Shown: piece after piece, positions 42,471 to 52,582 of the stretch
How positions within the stretch are numbered: position 1 is the first letter of the stretch
Layout of the letters: every line of letters starts with the position of its first letter
Assembly (NCBI GenBank): GCA_009763385.1
Contig: CM019824.1
Location: forward strand, 112,486,660 to 112,550,659
DNA: 64,000 nt
Direction: 5' to 3'
DNA from: Coix lacryma-jobi var. lacryma-jobi
Taxonomy: Eukaryota; Streptophyta; Magnoliopsida; Poales; Poaceae
Translations under genes and position numbers: made by a program
Notes under the pieces: model-generated
Database searches by the model: none
What the model was told of the DNA's origin: nothing
The model's input: the letters and a program-made list of their open reading frames with translations, nothing else

Positions 42471-43367
42471 ATTGGGTCAATGCCATGCATGAGGAGCTTG
42501 AAAAGTTTGAGAGAAATCAGGTTTGGGTTCTTCTTCCTCCTCCTAAGTGTCACCCTATTGGGACAAAATGAGTTTTCAAAAAAAAACAAGGAGAAGATGG
42601 ACATGTTGTGAGAAACAAGGCCAGACTTGTAGCCCAGGGGTACAGTCATAAGGAGGGGATAGACTATGAGGAGACTTTTGCTCCTGTAGCTCGTTTGGAG
42701 GCAATTAGGATCCTCTTGGCTTTTGCTGCATCCAAAGGTTTCAAACTTTTTCAAATGGATGTCAAGAGTGCCTTCCTAAACGGCTACATAGAAGAGGAGG
42801 TGTATGTGAAACAACCCCCCGGTTTTGAAAATCCCAAGTTTCCAAACCATGTTTTTAAACTTCACAGCTTTGTATGGTTTGAAACAAGCCCCTAGCCTGG
42901 TATGATAGGTTGAAACCTTTTTGCTTGCTAAGGGTTTTAAAATGGGATGTGTGGATAAAACTCCTTTTCTCCTCAAGCAAGGCAATGACACTTTGTTGGT
43001 TCAGATTTACGTGGATGATATCATTTTCGGTGGTTCTTCTGATGCTTTGGTTGCCAAGTTTGCATATACTATGAGCAGAGAATTTGAGATGAGCATGATG
43101 GGTGAGTTGACATTTTTCCTCGGGTTGCAAATCAAGCAATCCCGAGAAGGGACGTTCGTGCATCAGGGCAAGTACACCAAGGACATATTGAAGAAGTTCG
43201 ATATGGGTGAGGTCAAGCCTCTTCCAACACCCATGTCGTCCACGATGGCCCTGGATGCGGTCAAGGATGGAGAAGTTGTGAACCAGAAGGAGTACCAAAG
43301 TATGATCGGGTCGCTGCTGTACCGGACGCGCCCGGACATCCAGTTCGTGGTGTGTCTTTGCGCGTGA
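42471..43367 (+). pseudogene. pol: Sirevirus-2 reverse transcriptase
   Basis: Two long frames. The first (to 42895) has MRNKARLVAQGYSHKEGIDYEETFAPVARLEAIRILLAFA and DVKSAFLNGYIEEEVYVKQPPGFE. The second (42921-43367) has the catalytic IYVDDIIFGGSSDALV (YVDD at 43008-43019), MMGELTFFLGLQIKQ, HQGKYTKDILKKFDMG and YQSMIGSLLYRTRPDIQF. A frame change near 42880-42910 falls in the usual YGLKQAPRAWYDRL region, and an A run near 42580 shifts the start. Sequence otherwise close to Sirevirus-1. Confidence 0.86.
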
Positions 43368-43700
43368 TTTCAGTCATCGCCGCACACCTCTCACCGTCAG
43401 GCAGTCAAGCGCATTATGAGGTATCTCTGTTTCAGACCTGAGTTCGGGATTTGGTATTCTGCTTCTTCCACCCTCTCTCTTTGCGGTTACTCAGATGTTG
43501 ATTTTGCTGGTTGCCGACTTGAACGCGAGTCCACTTCTGGGACTTGTCAATTTTTGGGCTCTTCTCTTGTATCTTGGTCTTCTCGCAAGCAGTGTAGTGT
43601 CACTCAGTCTACCACAGAGGCTGAATATGTTGCTGCGGCTAGCTGTTGTTCCCAGTTGTTGTGGATGATGGCCACTTTGCGTGATTTTGGTCTAAGCTTT
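43368..43700 (+). pseudogene. pol: Sirevirus-2 RNase H, truncated by element A
   Basis: Reads MRYLCFRPEFGIWYS, LCGYSDVDFAGCRLERESTSGTCQFLGSS, SWSSRKQCSVTQSTTEAEYVAAASCCSQLLWM and stops making sense after RDFGLSF at 43700. Sirevirus-1 continues here with SRVPLLCDSTSAIS, so the last ~75 residues, including one catalytic Asp, and the whole 3' LTR were displaced by the insertion at 43701. Confidence 0.87.
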
Positions 43701-43705
43701 TGAAA

Positions 43706-46700
43706 CGTCCTCAATTTTCCGCGAAGGGAAGATCCACAAAACGAGTTATAATATGACAAAACCAGGAACTGATCTTATCATATTATCATATATCAGTCGA
43801 TATCACAGTCATACATCATAGAATTACATAGTTATAAGCATTACATCATTGAGTATCACCTATTACATAGTCTATTTTAGCGGAAGTCTATCGACTGAAG
43901 GCTCCTCCTTCACGGGCATCATCAAAGTTGTTGTAGCGCAGCATCAATCAGATCCTCCAAACCAAACTTGAGCGTAGGCACAAAACCTCCTATTCCTCCT
44001 AGAGTCAGTACTTCGGAAGCAGGAAATCTGCACACCGCCAGATGTGTGCACGCCATGGACAGCACCGATGAGCTTTAGTGGAAAAGATAAAACAAGGGAT
44101 CTGGCGATCCTAAGATTTGGCTGTGGATTTGCATCCTAGCGCATGAGCACTAATCAATATAATAATGTTTATCAAGTTTTCACACATTCCTATACACACA
44201 CATCCATATCCATCCACCATATCCATATCCATCCCAATCATCACCACACCATCACCTCATCTCATCTCACACACTCAGTCACCAAAGGCTATCTCCCTCC
44301 CAGCCTTGTCTCAACGGCCCGTAGCCTCACACCAGGCTCACGGCCGCCACTCACCAACCGTTGGGAGAAAAGAGAACTCTCACTAGTCGGCAAAAGGTCA
44401 GGGAAAAGGTCCGCGGCCAACGAATTGGCCAACGTATCGATCGATCAACCATACACTCTGCAGAGGTTCTACAATATCCACAAGATCGCCATCATCGGCA
44501 CTCATGATATGCCTAGGCGGATATCGGTCGCTTGCCAGCCTAGAGTAATGCCACCCTACCACTTTGCCCTGGAATCACCCCAAGTCCATCTGGGATGGCT
44601 AAGTCTGTGAAGTCACGTTCCCTCTCCCAAAGTGGGAGCCGTGATCATCTCGAAAGTGTGTGGGACTCCCATACTCGTACCTTCCTCGCACTCTCTCGCC
44701 TAGCAGTAGTGGCATTGCTCTACCAGGTAGTCCGACCGTCCCCGTCCATAAGGAGCGAGTGGCTTGTAAAGGTATTTCCCCGTGGTCCAGATTCCGCTCC
44801 ACCTATGGTGACTAAGCCGGAATGTCTTCACAAAGGTTTTTATTATCCGTGCCACCACAACACGCTCCTGACCCGGGCTCCACCAACGGCTCACACCCGA
44901 GCCCACCCCATGTCACCACTTAACACGCCACAGGTTTCGCATCCACAGGGGCATCCAGATATGCCCCACGGCAAGACTCGCACCAGGCTTGTCGTATATT
45001 CTGGCTCGGTCGACACAACCCTCACCCTCCACACACCCAAGTCACACACGCGGCACGCTCACACATCACCAAGTCTGGCATCACCCGTCAAACCATTCCC
45101 AAGGGTTCACCACCCGCATCACATCTCAGATATAATACGAAGTGGAGTTTAATAATATAATGGTGAAACATGCAAGCAAGCAGGCGAGTACGCATGAACA
45201 AGTGAGCGAATGTGCAAAGCAGGGTGTTATGGTAGAGTGGGTTTCAATTAGGTAATAATGGCTTAGGTAGTATCATGCATCAATATACAGCAAAGGAATA
45301 AATATAAAGCGCTAGCAAGTCTACATATTTGCAATGTCTAATAGGATTCTCTAAAAAGACGGTGTTGCCATGACACCTGCGAAGTAGTCGTAGTCGTGGT
45401 TAATTATTCCTTGTTGGTGTTCCATTAGCGAGGTCGTCTCCTCCTGAGTTGACTCCATCCCGCAGTCCTTGTCGTCGTTCATGTTCTCTTGGTCCAATCG
45501 TATGCTACTCACAAAAATGACACACAAGGCAAGAGAACACTCACACCATAATTGAAAAGACAACGGGACGTAGGAAAATCCTTTAACACCAATGAGACAC
45601 TAAAATACACAAGGTTTAGCCCTCTCGGCGGTTGTCCGATTTCCTCGAGCTAGGAACAAGGTGGTGGTTTGCAAGTTTAAGTCTTGGCCAAGCCAATACG
45701 GCTTTATGTCATAGGGTTCAAACCAAGGCCTAACCTTAGCAAACACCACAGCTCACATCCTTCGATTCGGTCGTCATTTAAAAGGGCGAAAATCCGAGGA
45801 CGGGCCTAACGAATAAAGAATGACAGGGTTCGGCTCTTGTAGCCTTATTCCAAAGGTCAAGTGATCGTAAAAAGTACCTTGGCTTGCCCGCAACAGGATT
45901 AGAGATCTACAATCATCTCGATCCACACGACATAGTATGTCGGGAACCAAGACTCACAGTTACTCACTTATATCTGGAAGAGCGGGGTTAGCTCAGCACA
46001 TCTATGTCAGGTTCTCAGGCACATCTCTAGAGAAATGTGTTTAGGTGGTCGATCGAGTCGACGCGCAGGGTCCTGAGATACAACATAGACCATAGCTTTG
46101 CTAAAAAAAGGAATAGCACGAATACAAATATATATAAGTCAAAGGTGCATTCTTTCCAACGCGCACATCATGGTAGTAGATGGGGTATTGGAACGAGTGA
46201 TACAATATAAGATGCAAGTGCGCAACTACTTGTACGGTACCCGACCGGGGTGCTCTGGCACTAAGTCATTTCTAGATTCGTAGCGGTGCGGTTGTCACCG
46301 AGAGAATCAAGATATGCAGTGGTCAACGGGTACAAGCATACAAGAGGTTGTGCACGAAGAAGCATAAGAGCGTAGCTCCATAGTCATGGCGAGGTGTACT
46401 CGCGACCACAAGATACACTAACAAGGGTCGTGTTACATTCGGCATCATGGCCATGGCAAGACGAGTCCTGCGACCATAATGTCCGAACGAGGTACGATCC
46501 CTCAGCCAGCTTAAAGGCTCGGCTCACACAGACAAACACACGAACATCCAACAGTACAACGAATAGATCCATAAAGCGACACAAAGACTCATCAAATCAA
46601 ATAAGTGGAGTTGCACATTCCCATAGCATGAGATTGGATGGATCCTGTATCACATGTGCATATACAAGTGGTCGTAAGAACGAGGTATAGCGCGAGTACA

Positions 46701-48491
46701 AATAGATAAATAAGAGAATTTCCCTGGGGCTCGGTAAGTCAACGATAAGATGACATGTGTCCTAACAGGTCATGGTGGCAACAGTCACGACGTCGAGGGA
46801 GGCTCGTGGTATGGCGTGTTGAGGGAACGTCGAGGGGCGTCGTGGTCAGCATACTACACGGCGCGGTCGATGCCAGAGTTCGGTGTCGCGGTCGAGGGCC
46901 ACGGGGTCTCCTCATTCGTCAGAAGCTACGGTTTTCATCAGGGGCATCCTACGGTCAAGATGAGAAGAGAATTACCTTGTCGTTCAGCATGTCGACTATG
47001 GTTCGTTCCATTTGGTTTAAACACGTCATGGTCATGGTTTCGTCATGTATGTCCTTCCGGGGCGGTCAATATCACGTCGGTGTTCAGGGTTCGATCTAGC
47101 TAGGGGTTGGTCTACCGCCAACGACACAGTCACGTCGATGACTACGCACGACTACAACAGAGAGTAACACGTGTCCATTGCGATAACGAACTAGTCCGGC
47201 GCGAAGGCTCAACTCAGATAGATACCGTTCGTACGAATGAAAGGGATGTACAACTGAACGAGCGTCGTGCTAACGTCGTGGGTAACGTTTACATGAGTTC
47301 ACAGATTCGACCTTATCGATGGCACGGAAGGAGGGGTTCTGCGATGTGGCGCCGTCGACCGAACAGGGCGCGCCTTGGGCCGAAGAGCGACTCGGCAAGG
47401 GAAGACGCCGGACGAAGCGAAGGGGTTCGGCGTGGCTTCAGCCGAATGACGGGCGCGGTCTGGCCGAACAACTGATGGATCGTGACCAAACCGGTGGGTG
47501 CGGTCAGCAGGGCAGCCACAGCGTTCTGTCATCCAGTGATTGGGCACACCATGGTTACTGCCCACCTGCAGGGTATGCAACCCAGCACGATGGCCGGTGT
47601 CAGGCAAGATCACCGGCTGGGAAGAAGAAGGTTGAAGGCTCACGACGTTGGTGCTCACCGATGATACAGGGAGGCTCCGGTGAGGCGGCGACAGGACGGC
47701 GAGATCGGAGAGGTCAGTGGCGAAGGGGCAGAGCACTGTGGCGGAGACAGGGGCACTCCGGGGCGCTGCAGCTCGTCGGCGTTCACGGACGGTGGTGATG
47801 TCGGCGCGGCCACGGCGAGGCTGGCTGCGGCTGTGCTTGGTCGGGGACGTCTGCGCGCGGCTGTCGTGCTCCCGGGCCGGCTGACGCCCTGGTCAGGCCC
47901 GTCGTGACCGGCTACGGCGAGGAAGGAGAGGCCGACACCACGAGCGTTCGTTGTGGAAGCGGTCGGGGCGAGGGCGAGGCGCGGCCAGAGCTCGGGTGTC
48001 GAGGCGTGGTCGCGTTTGTGGCCTAGGCAGGACATCGGCGGAGGTGTTGTGGACGACCGCGCGGTGGTCAGGGCGTGCCCGCATCTGGTGGAGCGAGCAG
48101 GCAACGTCGGAGGAGAGGTGGTGGGCGACGTCACGGGGCGACGTCGTAGCACGGCTTGGAGACGTGCGGCTGCGGCGTAACCATGGTGGGCGTGACGCGG
48201 TCGCGCGGTTCGCCGGTGCGACGCAACGGAGCAGCAGCGGTGGCTAGGCGTGGCCGGAGCCGGCAGAAACGGCCAGCTTGACCCGGCGGCTCGGTAGGGG
48301 AAGCAGGTAGCGGGAGAGGAGAAGGAGAAAGCGGCGGCGCTGATGGAGGAAGGAGGTGGAGAAGGTGGCGGCCACGGGCTTTATACGTCTATGGCTGGGG
48401 CACCCAGGGGACTCCGGTCATCCTCGTCGTCCGTGTCGAGTTGGGGTACGTGTCGAGCATCCACGGGTGGCAGAGGGCAGTGGGGAGGAAA
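43706..48491. other. Gene-free stretch of element A, left of the GATAC element
   Basis: About 4.8 kb with no conserved coding signal on either strand. 43700-46700 is mixed-composition sequence with short ATCC/CAT repeats near 44200. 46750-48400 is GC-rich and resembles the leader-like GC block of the Tekay-type LTRs elsewhere in the window. Longest frames (185 and 165 codons, near 44595 and 47655) are rich in Pro, Arg, Ser and Thr and lack any motif. Confidence 0.6.
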
Positions 48492-49103
48492 CACGGATAC
48501 TTCCAGGAAGGCACGTATCGCGTATCCGATACGTATCGGATACCGATACGCCTTCGATACGTATCCAAGGAGTATCCGGAAAAAAAGAAAAAAGAAAAAT
48601 CGGATACGCCATCCAATACGTATCCTAGGATGTATCCTAGGAACAACGGTCGATAGTTAGTGCAGTGGGGAAGGAGCAGTTAGAGTCGGGCGGCGACAGG
48701 CACATAAGGGAGAGAAGCATTTGTGGCTGCGTGAAGGGTGTGTGCGGCTGGGAAAGATATGTGGATGTATAAGGATAAGGTGTTGCTGGTTCTTTTTTTT
48801 TTGAGAGGAAGGTGTTGTTGATTATGCGTATGGAAGGGTTAGGAGGAGTATTCACTATTGACAAGATGAGTTGGACTCTTTTGATAGGCTTTTCTTCTGA
48901 CCAGAGGTTCACTAATGTACTGGTTCTCTTTTTATATTATATACATATAAATATACACTATTCTCTAAAAAACATATAAATATACACTATTATTTATTTT
49001 ATTAAAAAGTATAAAACGTATCGGTGTATTTATTTTTTTTGGAAAAATGACGTATCCACGTATCTGTATCGGTCCGATACCGATACGCGTATCCGTATCT
49101 GTG
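48492..49103. mobile_element. 612-bp element with GATAC/GTATC palindrome-rich ends (putative non-autonomous DNA element)
   Basis: The ends form a short inverted repeat, CACGGATAC (48492-48500) and GTATCTGTG (49095-49103), 8 of 9 bases pairing. Beside each end the motif GATACGTATC and its parts are packed: more than ten GATAC/GTATC words at 48494-48645 and seven or more at 49016-49099. The interior is AT-rich without coding. Dense subterminal repeats are typical of non-autonomous DNA transposons, but no clear target-site duplication is visible and the family is unknown to me. Confidence 0.5.
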
Positions 49104-49221
49104 CGCGTGGGAGAGGGGGCGCGGTCAGGCTCGCGGGCGTGACGTGATTTGCGTGGGAATCGCGTGGGCGCACAACGTGCTGGGTGGCGGCGGCTGCTGG
49201 GAGCAGGACCTGCTCCCTAGG

Positions 49222-49226
49222 GTTTC
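49222..49226 (+). repeat. Target-site duplication of CRM-3, left copy (GTTTC)
   Basis: GTTTC precedes the LTR at 49227 and is repeated at 56898-56902 after the other LTR. Joining the flanks rebuilds a continuous GC-rich stretch of element A (…CTCCCTAGG GTTTC AGGGGAGG…). Confidence 0.94.
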
Positions 49227-50143
49227 TGATGCGAACCCGCTAGGGTTTTTGCCCGATCTTTCGATGAGAAACGGGGATAACTCGATTGGTGGATGGAGAT
49301 GACGTTCACGGCCCGACTACAGCCCTCAAGACCGCGCCTTAGCAACCGATACACCCACGTCCAATAGCCGTCACGATCTTGTGGAGCGCGACAACCAGCC
49401 CCTAGGGCTCCCGTCCTGCAAGCAATCGAAGAACTAGCAAGAACGAGGAAACAAGCACTGAATTTGCAAGATGAAATTGAAGGTTTCAAACTGAATCTTA
49501 ATCTACAATGGGGTTCCGAAGACAAGGAGACGGGCGGCTGATCCTGCACGCGCGCCTACAAGCAAGTAGCTAAGGCTAAACTTGATCTAAACAAACCCAA
49601 ACCGACCATGGCGGCTATAGAGGGATATAAGTAGATGGATTGACGACCAAAAGAGTGTTGGGGTCGTCCTCCAACCCTAGGACGCGTCCCTAATGGACCC
49701 AACTTGATACATGGGCCATAAGCCCAAAATGAGGTGACGCAGCACCCTGGACAGCAAGACCTGTCGACGGTAATTGGATCATTGCCGCTGCTGCCGAACA
49801 GATATTGACGTGGGACTTGATTCATATGAAAGTAAACTTGATAAGCTTTCCAACAAGTCCTGAAGCGCCTGAATCCGAATCCGTATGCAACCGTGGTGGC
49901 GGTCACAAGTTGGCGCTTTGCTGCAGTCCGAATCCGGCTACCGCGAGTCCTTCTCCCTTTCGGTCTTCTCCTCGGTTCCTAATCAAAAGAAGAGTGCACG
50001 CGTTTCCATTGTCTAAACAAGATGGACAAGAGCTTATCATGGAACTCACTTGATGATTAAGTTGACGAGCACGAGCACGAGTAAGAGGGCCAGCTATAGG
50101 TTGTGTCGGAGAGGATGTATTGCTGGTGTTAATGTCCTCATCA
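49227..50143 (-). repeat. CRM-3 3' LTR (917 bp)
   Basis: On the plus strand TGATGCGAACCC to GTCCTCATCA. Next to it, 50144-50157 is the polypurine tract (minus strand AAGAAAGGGAGGA). The integrase frame crosses into this LTR and stops at 49903, giving about 80 LTR-encoded residues. Confidence 0.93.
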
Positions 50144-50595
50144 TCCTCCCTTTCTTGCATTTGAGTCGTCCTCGACTCAAGCTCATCTTCCTCACCCAAA
50201 TAAGGCTTCAAATCTGCAATGTTAAATGTGGGACTAACCCCAAAATCTGCAGGAAGATCAAGCTTATATGCATTCTCATTAATTCGTTGCAGCACTTTAA
50301 AAGGACCATCAGCTCTAGGCATCAATTTGGATTTTCTCAGTTCTGGAAATCTATCTTTTCGCAAATGCAACCAAACCAAATCCCCAGGTTCCAGAATCAA
50401 TTGCTTTCTACCTTTATCTCCAGCGCATTTGTACTTAGCATTCATGCGCTCTATGTTTTCTTTAGTGGCTTCATGCAATTTTAACATTAATTCAGCACGT
50501 TGCTTAGCATCAAAATTCATTTTTTCAGAACTTGGCAAAGGCATTAAATCAATAGGAGCACGTGGCAAGAAGCCATAGACAATCTCAAAGGACAC
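49903..50595 (-). CDS. pol: CRM-3 integrase C-terminal part and LTR-encoded tail
   Basis: 230 codons: FEIVYGFLPRAPIDLMPL, ENIERMNAKYKC, GDLVWLHLRKDRFPELRK, PFKVLQRINENAYKLD, PTFNIADLKPYLGEEDEL, the CRM acidic motif (ESRTTQMQEREDDEDI) and an 80-residue Ser/Arg-containing tail (PLTRARARQLNHQVSS, ISSCPSCLDNGNAC) ending with a stop at 49903 inside the 3' LTR. This copy shows the probable natural end of the pol frame. No chromodomain. The tail is the candidate targeting region; function is known only from the CRM clade in general. Confidence 0.9.
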   Translation of the reverse strand: MSFEIVYGFLPRAPIDLMPLPSSEKMNFDAKQRAELMLKLHEATKENIERMNAKYKCAGDKGRKQLILEPGDLVWLHLRKDRFPELRKSKLMPRADGPFKVLQRINENAYKLDLPADFGVSPTFNIADLKPYLGEEDELESRTTQMQEREDDEDINTSNTSSPTQPIAGPLTRARARQLNHQVSSMISSCPSCLDNGNACTLLLIRNRGEDRKGEGLAVAGFGLQQSANL

Positions 50596-51032
50596 ATTTT
50601 TGTAGTAGAATGCAATGAACGATTATAAGCGAACTCAATATGAGGTAAACATTCTTCCCACATCTTAATATTCTTCTTTAAAACAGCCCTTAACATAGTG
50701 GATAAAGTTCTATTCACAACTTCAGTTTGACCATCAGTTTGGGGATGACAAGTGGTGGAAAATAAAAGCTTAGTCCCCAATTTAAACCACAAAGTCTTCC
50801 AAAAATGACTAAGAAATTTAGCATCACGATCAGAAACAATTGTGTTGGGCACACCATGTAAGCGAACAATTTCTCGAAAGAACAAATCAGCAATATTTGT
50901 AGCATCATCAGTTTTATGACATGGTATGAAATGTGCCATCTTAGAAAATCTATCAACAACCACAAACACACTATCACGTCCCCTCCTAGTCCTTGGTAAA
51001 CCCAACACAAAATCCATAGATATATCCTCCAA
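50544..51032 (-). pseudogene. pol: CRM-3 integrase catalytic core
   Basis: DFVLGLPRTRRGRDSVFVVVDRFSKMAHF, NTIVSDRDAKFLSHFWKTLWF, TDGQTEVVNRTLSTMLRAVLK and EFAYNRSLHSTTKMC carry the D, D and E of the catalytic triad. The frame leaves the family sequence near 50590, where a base is missing compared with CRM-2 and the next frame (49903-50595) takes over. Confidence 0.88.
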
Positions 51033-51560
51033 GGAGCATTAGGAACAGGAAGAGGTAGATACAAACCGTGGGGATTTAACCGTGACTTTGCCTTTTGACA
51101 TGTTGTGCAACGAGCAACAAACCTCTCCACATCTCTCTTCATCCTTGGCCAAAAGAAATGACCAGCAAGTATGTCCTCGGTCTTCTTTGCTCCAAAATGT
51201 CCCATCAAGCCACCTCCATGTGCTTCCTGCAACAACAACAAACGAACAGAGCTAGCTGGAATGCATAGCTTGTTAGCTCTAAACACAAACCCATCACTAA
51301 CGATGAATTTGTTCCATCCTTTTCCATCTTTACAATGCAGCAACACATCTCTAAAATCAGCATCGTGAACATATTGGTCCTTAATTGTTTCTAACCCAAA
51401 GATCTTATAATCAAGTTGATTCAGCAAAGTATATCTCCGTGACAAAGCATCAGCAATAATATTCTCCTTCCCTTTCTTGTGTTTAATAATATAAGGAAAA
51501 GATTCAATAAATTCAACCCATTTTGCATGCCTACGATTCAGTTTTCCTTCGACTACGAAT
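51033..51560 (-). pseudogene. pol: CRM-3 RNase H end to integrase zinc finger
   Basis: The frame from 51445 reads SRRYTLLNQLDYKIFGLETI, GWNKFIVSDGFVFRANKLCIP, LLLLQEAHGGGLMGHFGAKKTEDIL (the zinc-binding His pair) and CTTCQKAKSRLNPHG (Cys pair), then leaves the family frame near 51035. Upstream, 51445-51560 encodes the RNase H-integrase connection with one break near 51550. Confidence 0.85.
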
Positions 51561-51565
51561 ATGTT

Positions 51566-52582
51566 TTAAAGATTCATGATCAGAATGGATAACAAACTCT
51601 TTGGGCCACAATAATGCTGCCATGTCTCTAATGTTCGAACAAGAGCATAGAGTTCTTTATCATAAGTAGAATAATTGAGAACAGGCCCACTCAATTTCTC
51701 ACTAAAATATGCAATAGGCTTTCCCTCTTGTAACAAAACACCTCCCAGACCAATTCCACTAGCATCACATTCAAGCTCAAAAGTCTTATTAAAATCAGGA
51801 AGTTGTAGGAGAGGCGCGTGAGTTAACTTATCTTTCAACATGTCGAATGAATTCTCTTGTGTTTTGCCCCACTCAAAAGGCACCCCCTTCTTGGTAAGCT
51901 CATTCAATGGTGCAGCAATGGTGCTGAAATCCTTCACAAAACGGCGATAGAATCCAGCAAGTCCTAGGAAACTCCGCACCTGGGTGATAGTCTTTGGGAC
52001 AGGCCATCCCTGTATAGCTTCCACCTTGGCTTGATCAACCTCAATTCCCTGTGGAGTTACAACATAACCAAGAAAAGACACTCGATCGGTGCAAAAGGTG
52101 CACTTCTCAAGGTTACCAAATAAGCGTGCCTCGCGTAGTGCATTAAAAACAGCACGTAAATGATCAAGATGTTCATCCAATAATTTGCTGTAAATTAATA
52201 TATCATCAAAATATACGACAACAAATTTCCCAATGAAAGCACGCAAAACCTCGTTCATTAATCTCATGAAAGTACTAGGTGCATTAGTTAACCCAAAAGG
52301 CATGACTAACCACTCATATAAACCGAACTTAGTTTTGAAAGCAGTTTTCCATTCATCTCCCAATTTCATACGAATCTGGTGGTAGCCACTACGTAAATCA
52401 ACTTTTGAAAACACAACAGCACCACTCAGTTCATCTAGCATATCATCTAATCGTGGAATAGGGTGTCGATATCGAATGGTGATATTATTAATAGCTCTAC
52501 AATCAACACACATACGCCATGTTCCATCTTTCTTAGGCACTAAAATTACTGGAACAGCACAAGGGCTAAGGGATTCTCGCAC
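51566..52582 (-). CDS. pol: CRM-3 reverse transcriptase and RNase H
   Basis: 338 codons containing the full RT palm (VPVILVPKKDGTWRMCVD, VVFSKVDLRSGYHQIR, MPFGLTNAPSTFMRLM, VVYFDDILIYSK with catalytic DD) and the RNase H start (FELECDASGIGLGGVLL, SEKLSGPVLNYSTYDKEL). It diverges after TLETWQHY near 51610, where a T run is one base shorter than in CRM-2. The frame begins mid-domain; upstream sequence is in the next frame. Confidence 0.9.
   Translation of the reverse strand: MRESLSPCAVPVILVPKKDGTWRMCVDCRAINNITIRYRHPIPRLDDMLDELSGAVVFSKVDLRSGYHQIRMKLGDEWKTAFKTKFGLYEWLVMPFGLTNAPSTFMRLMNEVLRAFIGKFVVVYFDDILIYSKLLDEHLDHLRAVFNALREARLFGNLEKCTFCTDRVSFLGYVVTPQGIEVDQAKVEAIQGWPVPKTITQVRSFLGLAGFYRRFVKDFSTIAAPLNELTKKGVPFEWGKTQENSFDMLKDKLTHAPLLQLPDFNKTFELECDASGIGLGGVLLQEGKPIAYFSEKLSGPVLNYSTYDKELYALVRTLETWQHYCGPKSLLSILIMNL

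Larger units (their letters stand above)
27065..43700 (+). mobile_element. Sirevirus-2: Ty1/copia element, 5' end lost, split by two insertions
   Basis: It belongs to the same family as Sirevirus-1 but lies in the opposite orientation. Its pieces are gag 27065-27617 and 35222-36355, protease/integrase 36356-37426, integrase end to RNase H 41847-43700. It is interrupted by CRM-2 (27618-35216 plus duplication) and by a solo LTR (37432-41841 plus duplication). The 5' LTR and gag start are absent: the left side begins at the Sirevirus-1 LTR. The right side is cut at 43701 within RNase H by element A. Removing the insertions and one duplication copy at each site rejoins the family sequence, which shows the order of insertion. 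Confidence 0.87.

Noticed and set aside
44595..48247. Frames of 98-185 codons at 44595, 47299, 47319, 47655 and 47951
   Set aside because: Overlapping frames on both strands with biased composition and no family resemblance; they belong to element A noncoding DNA.
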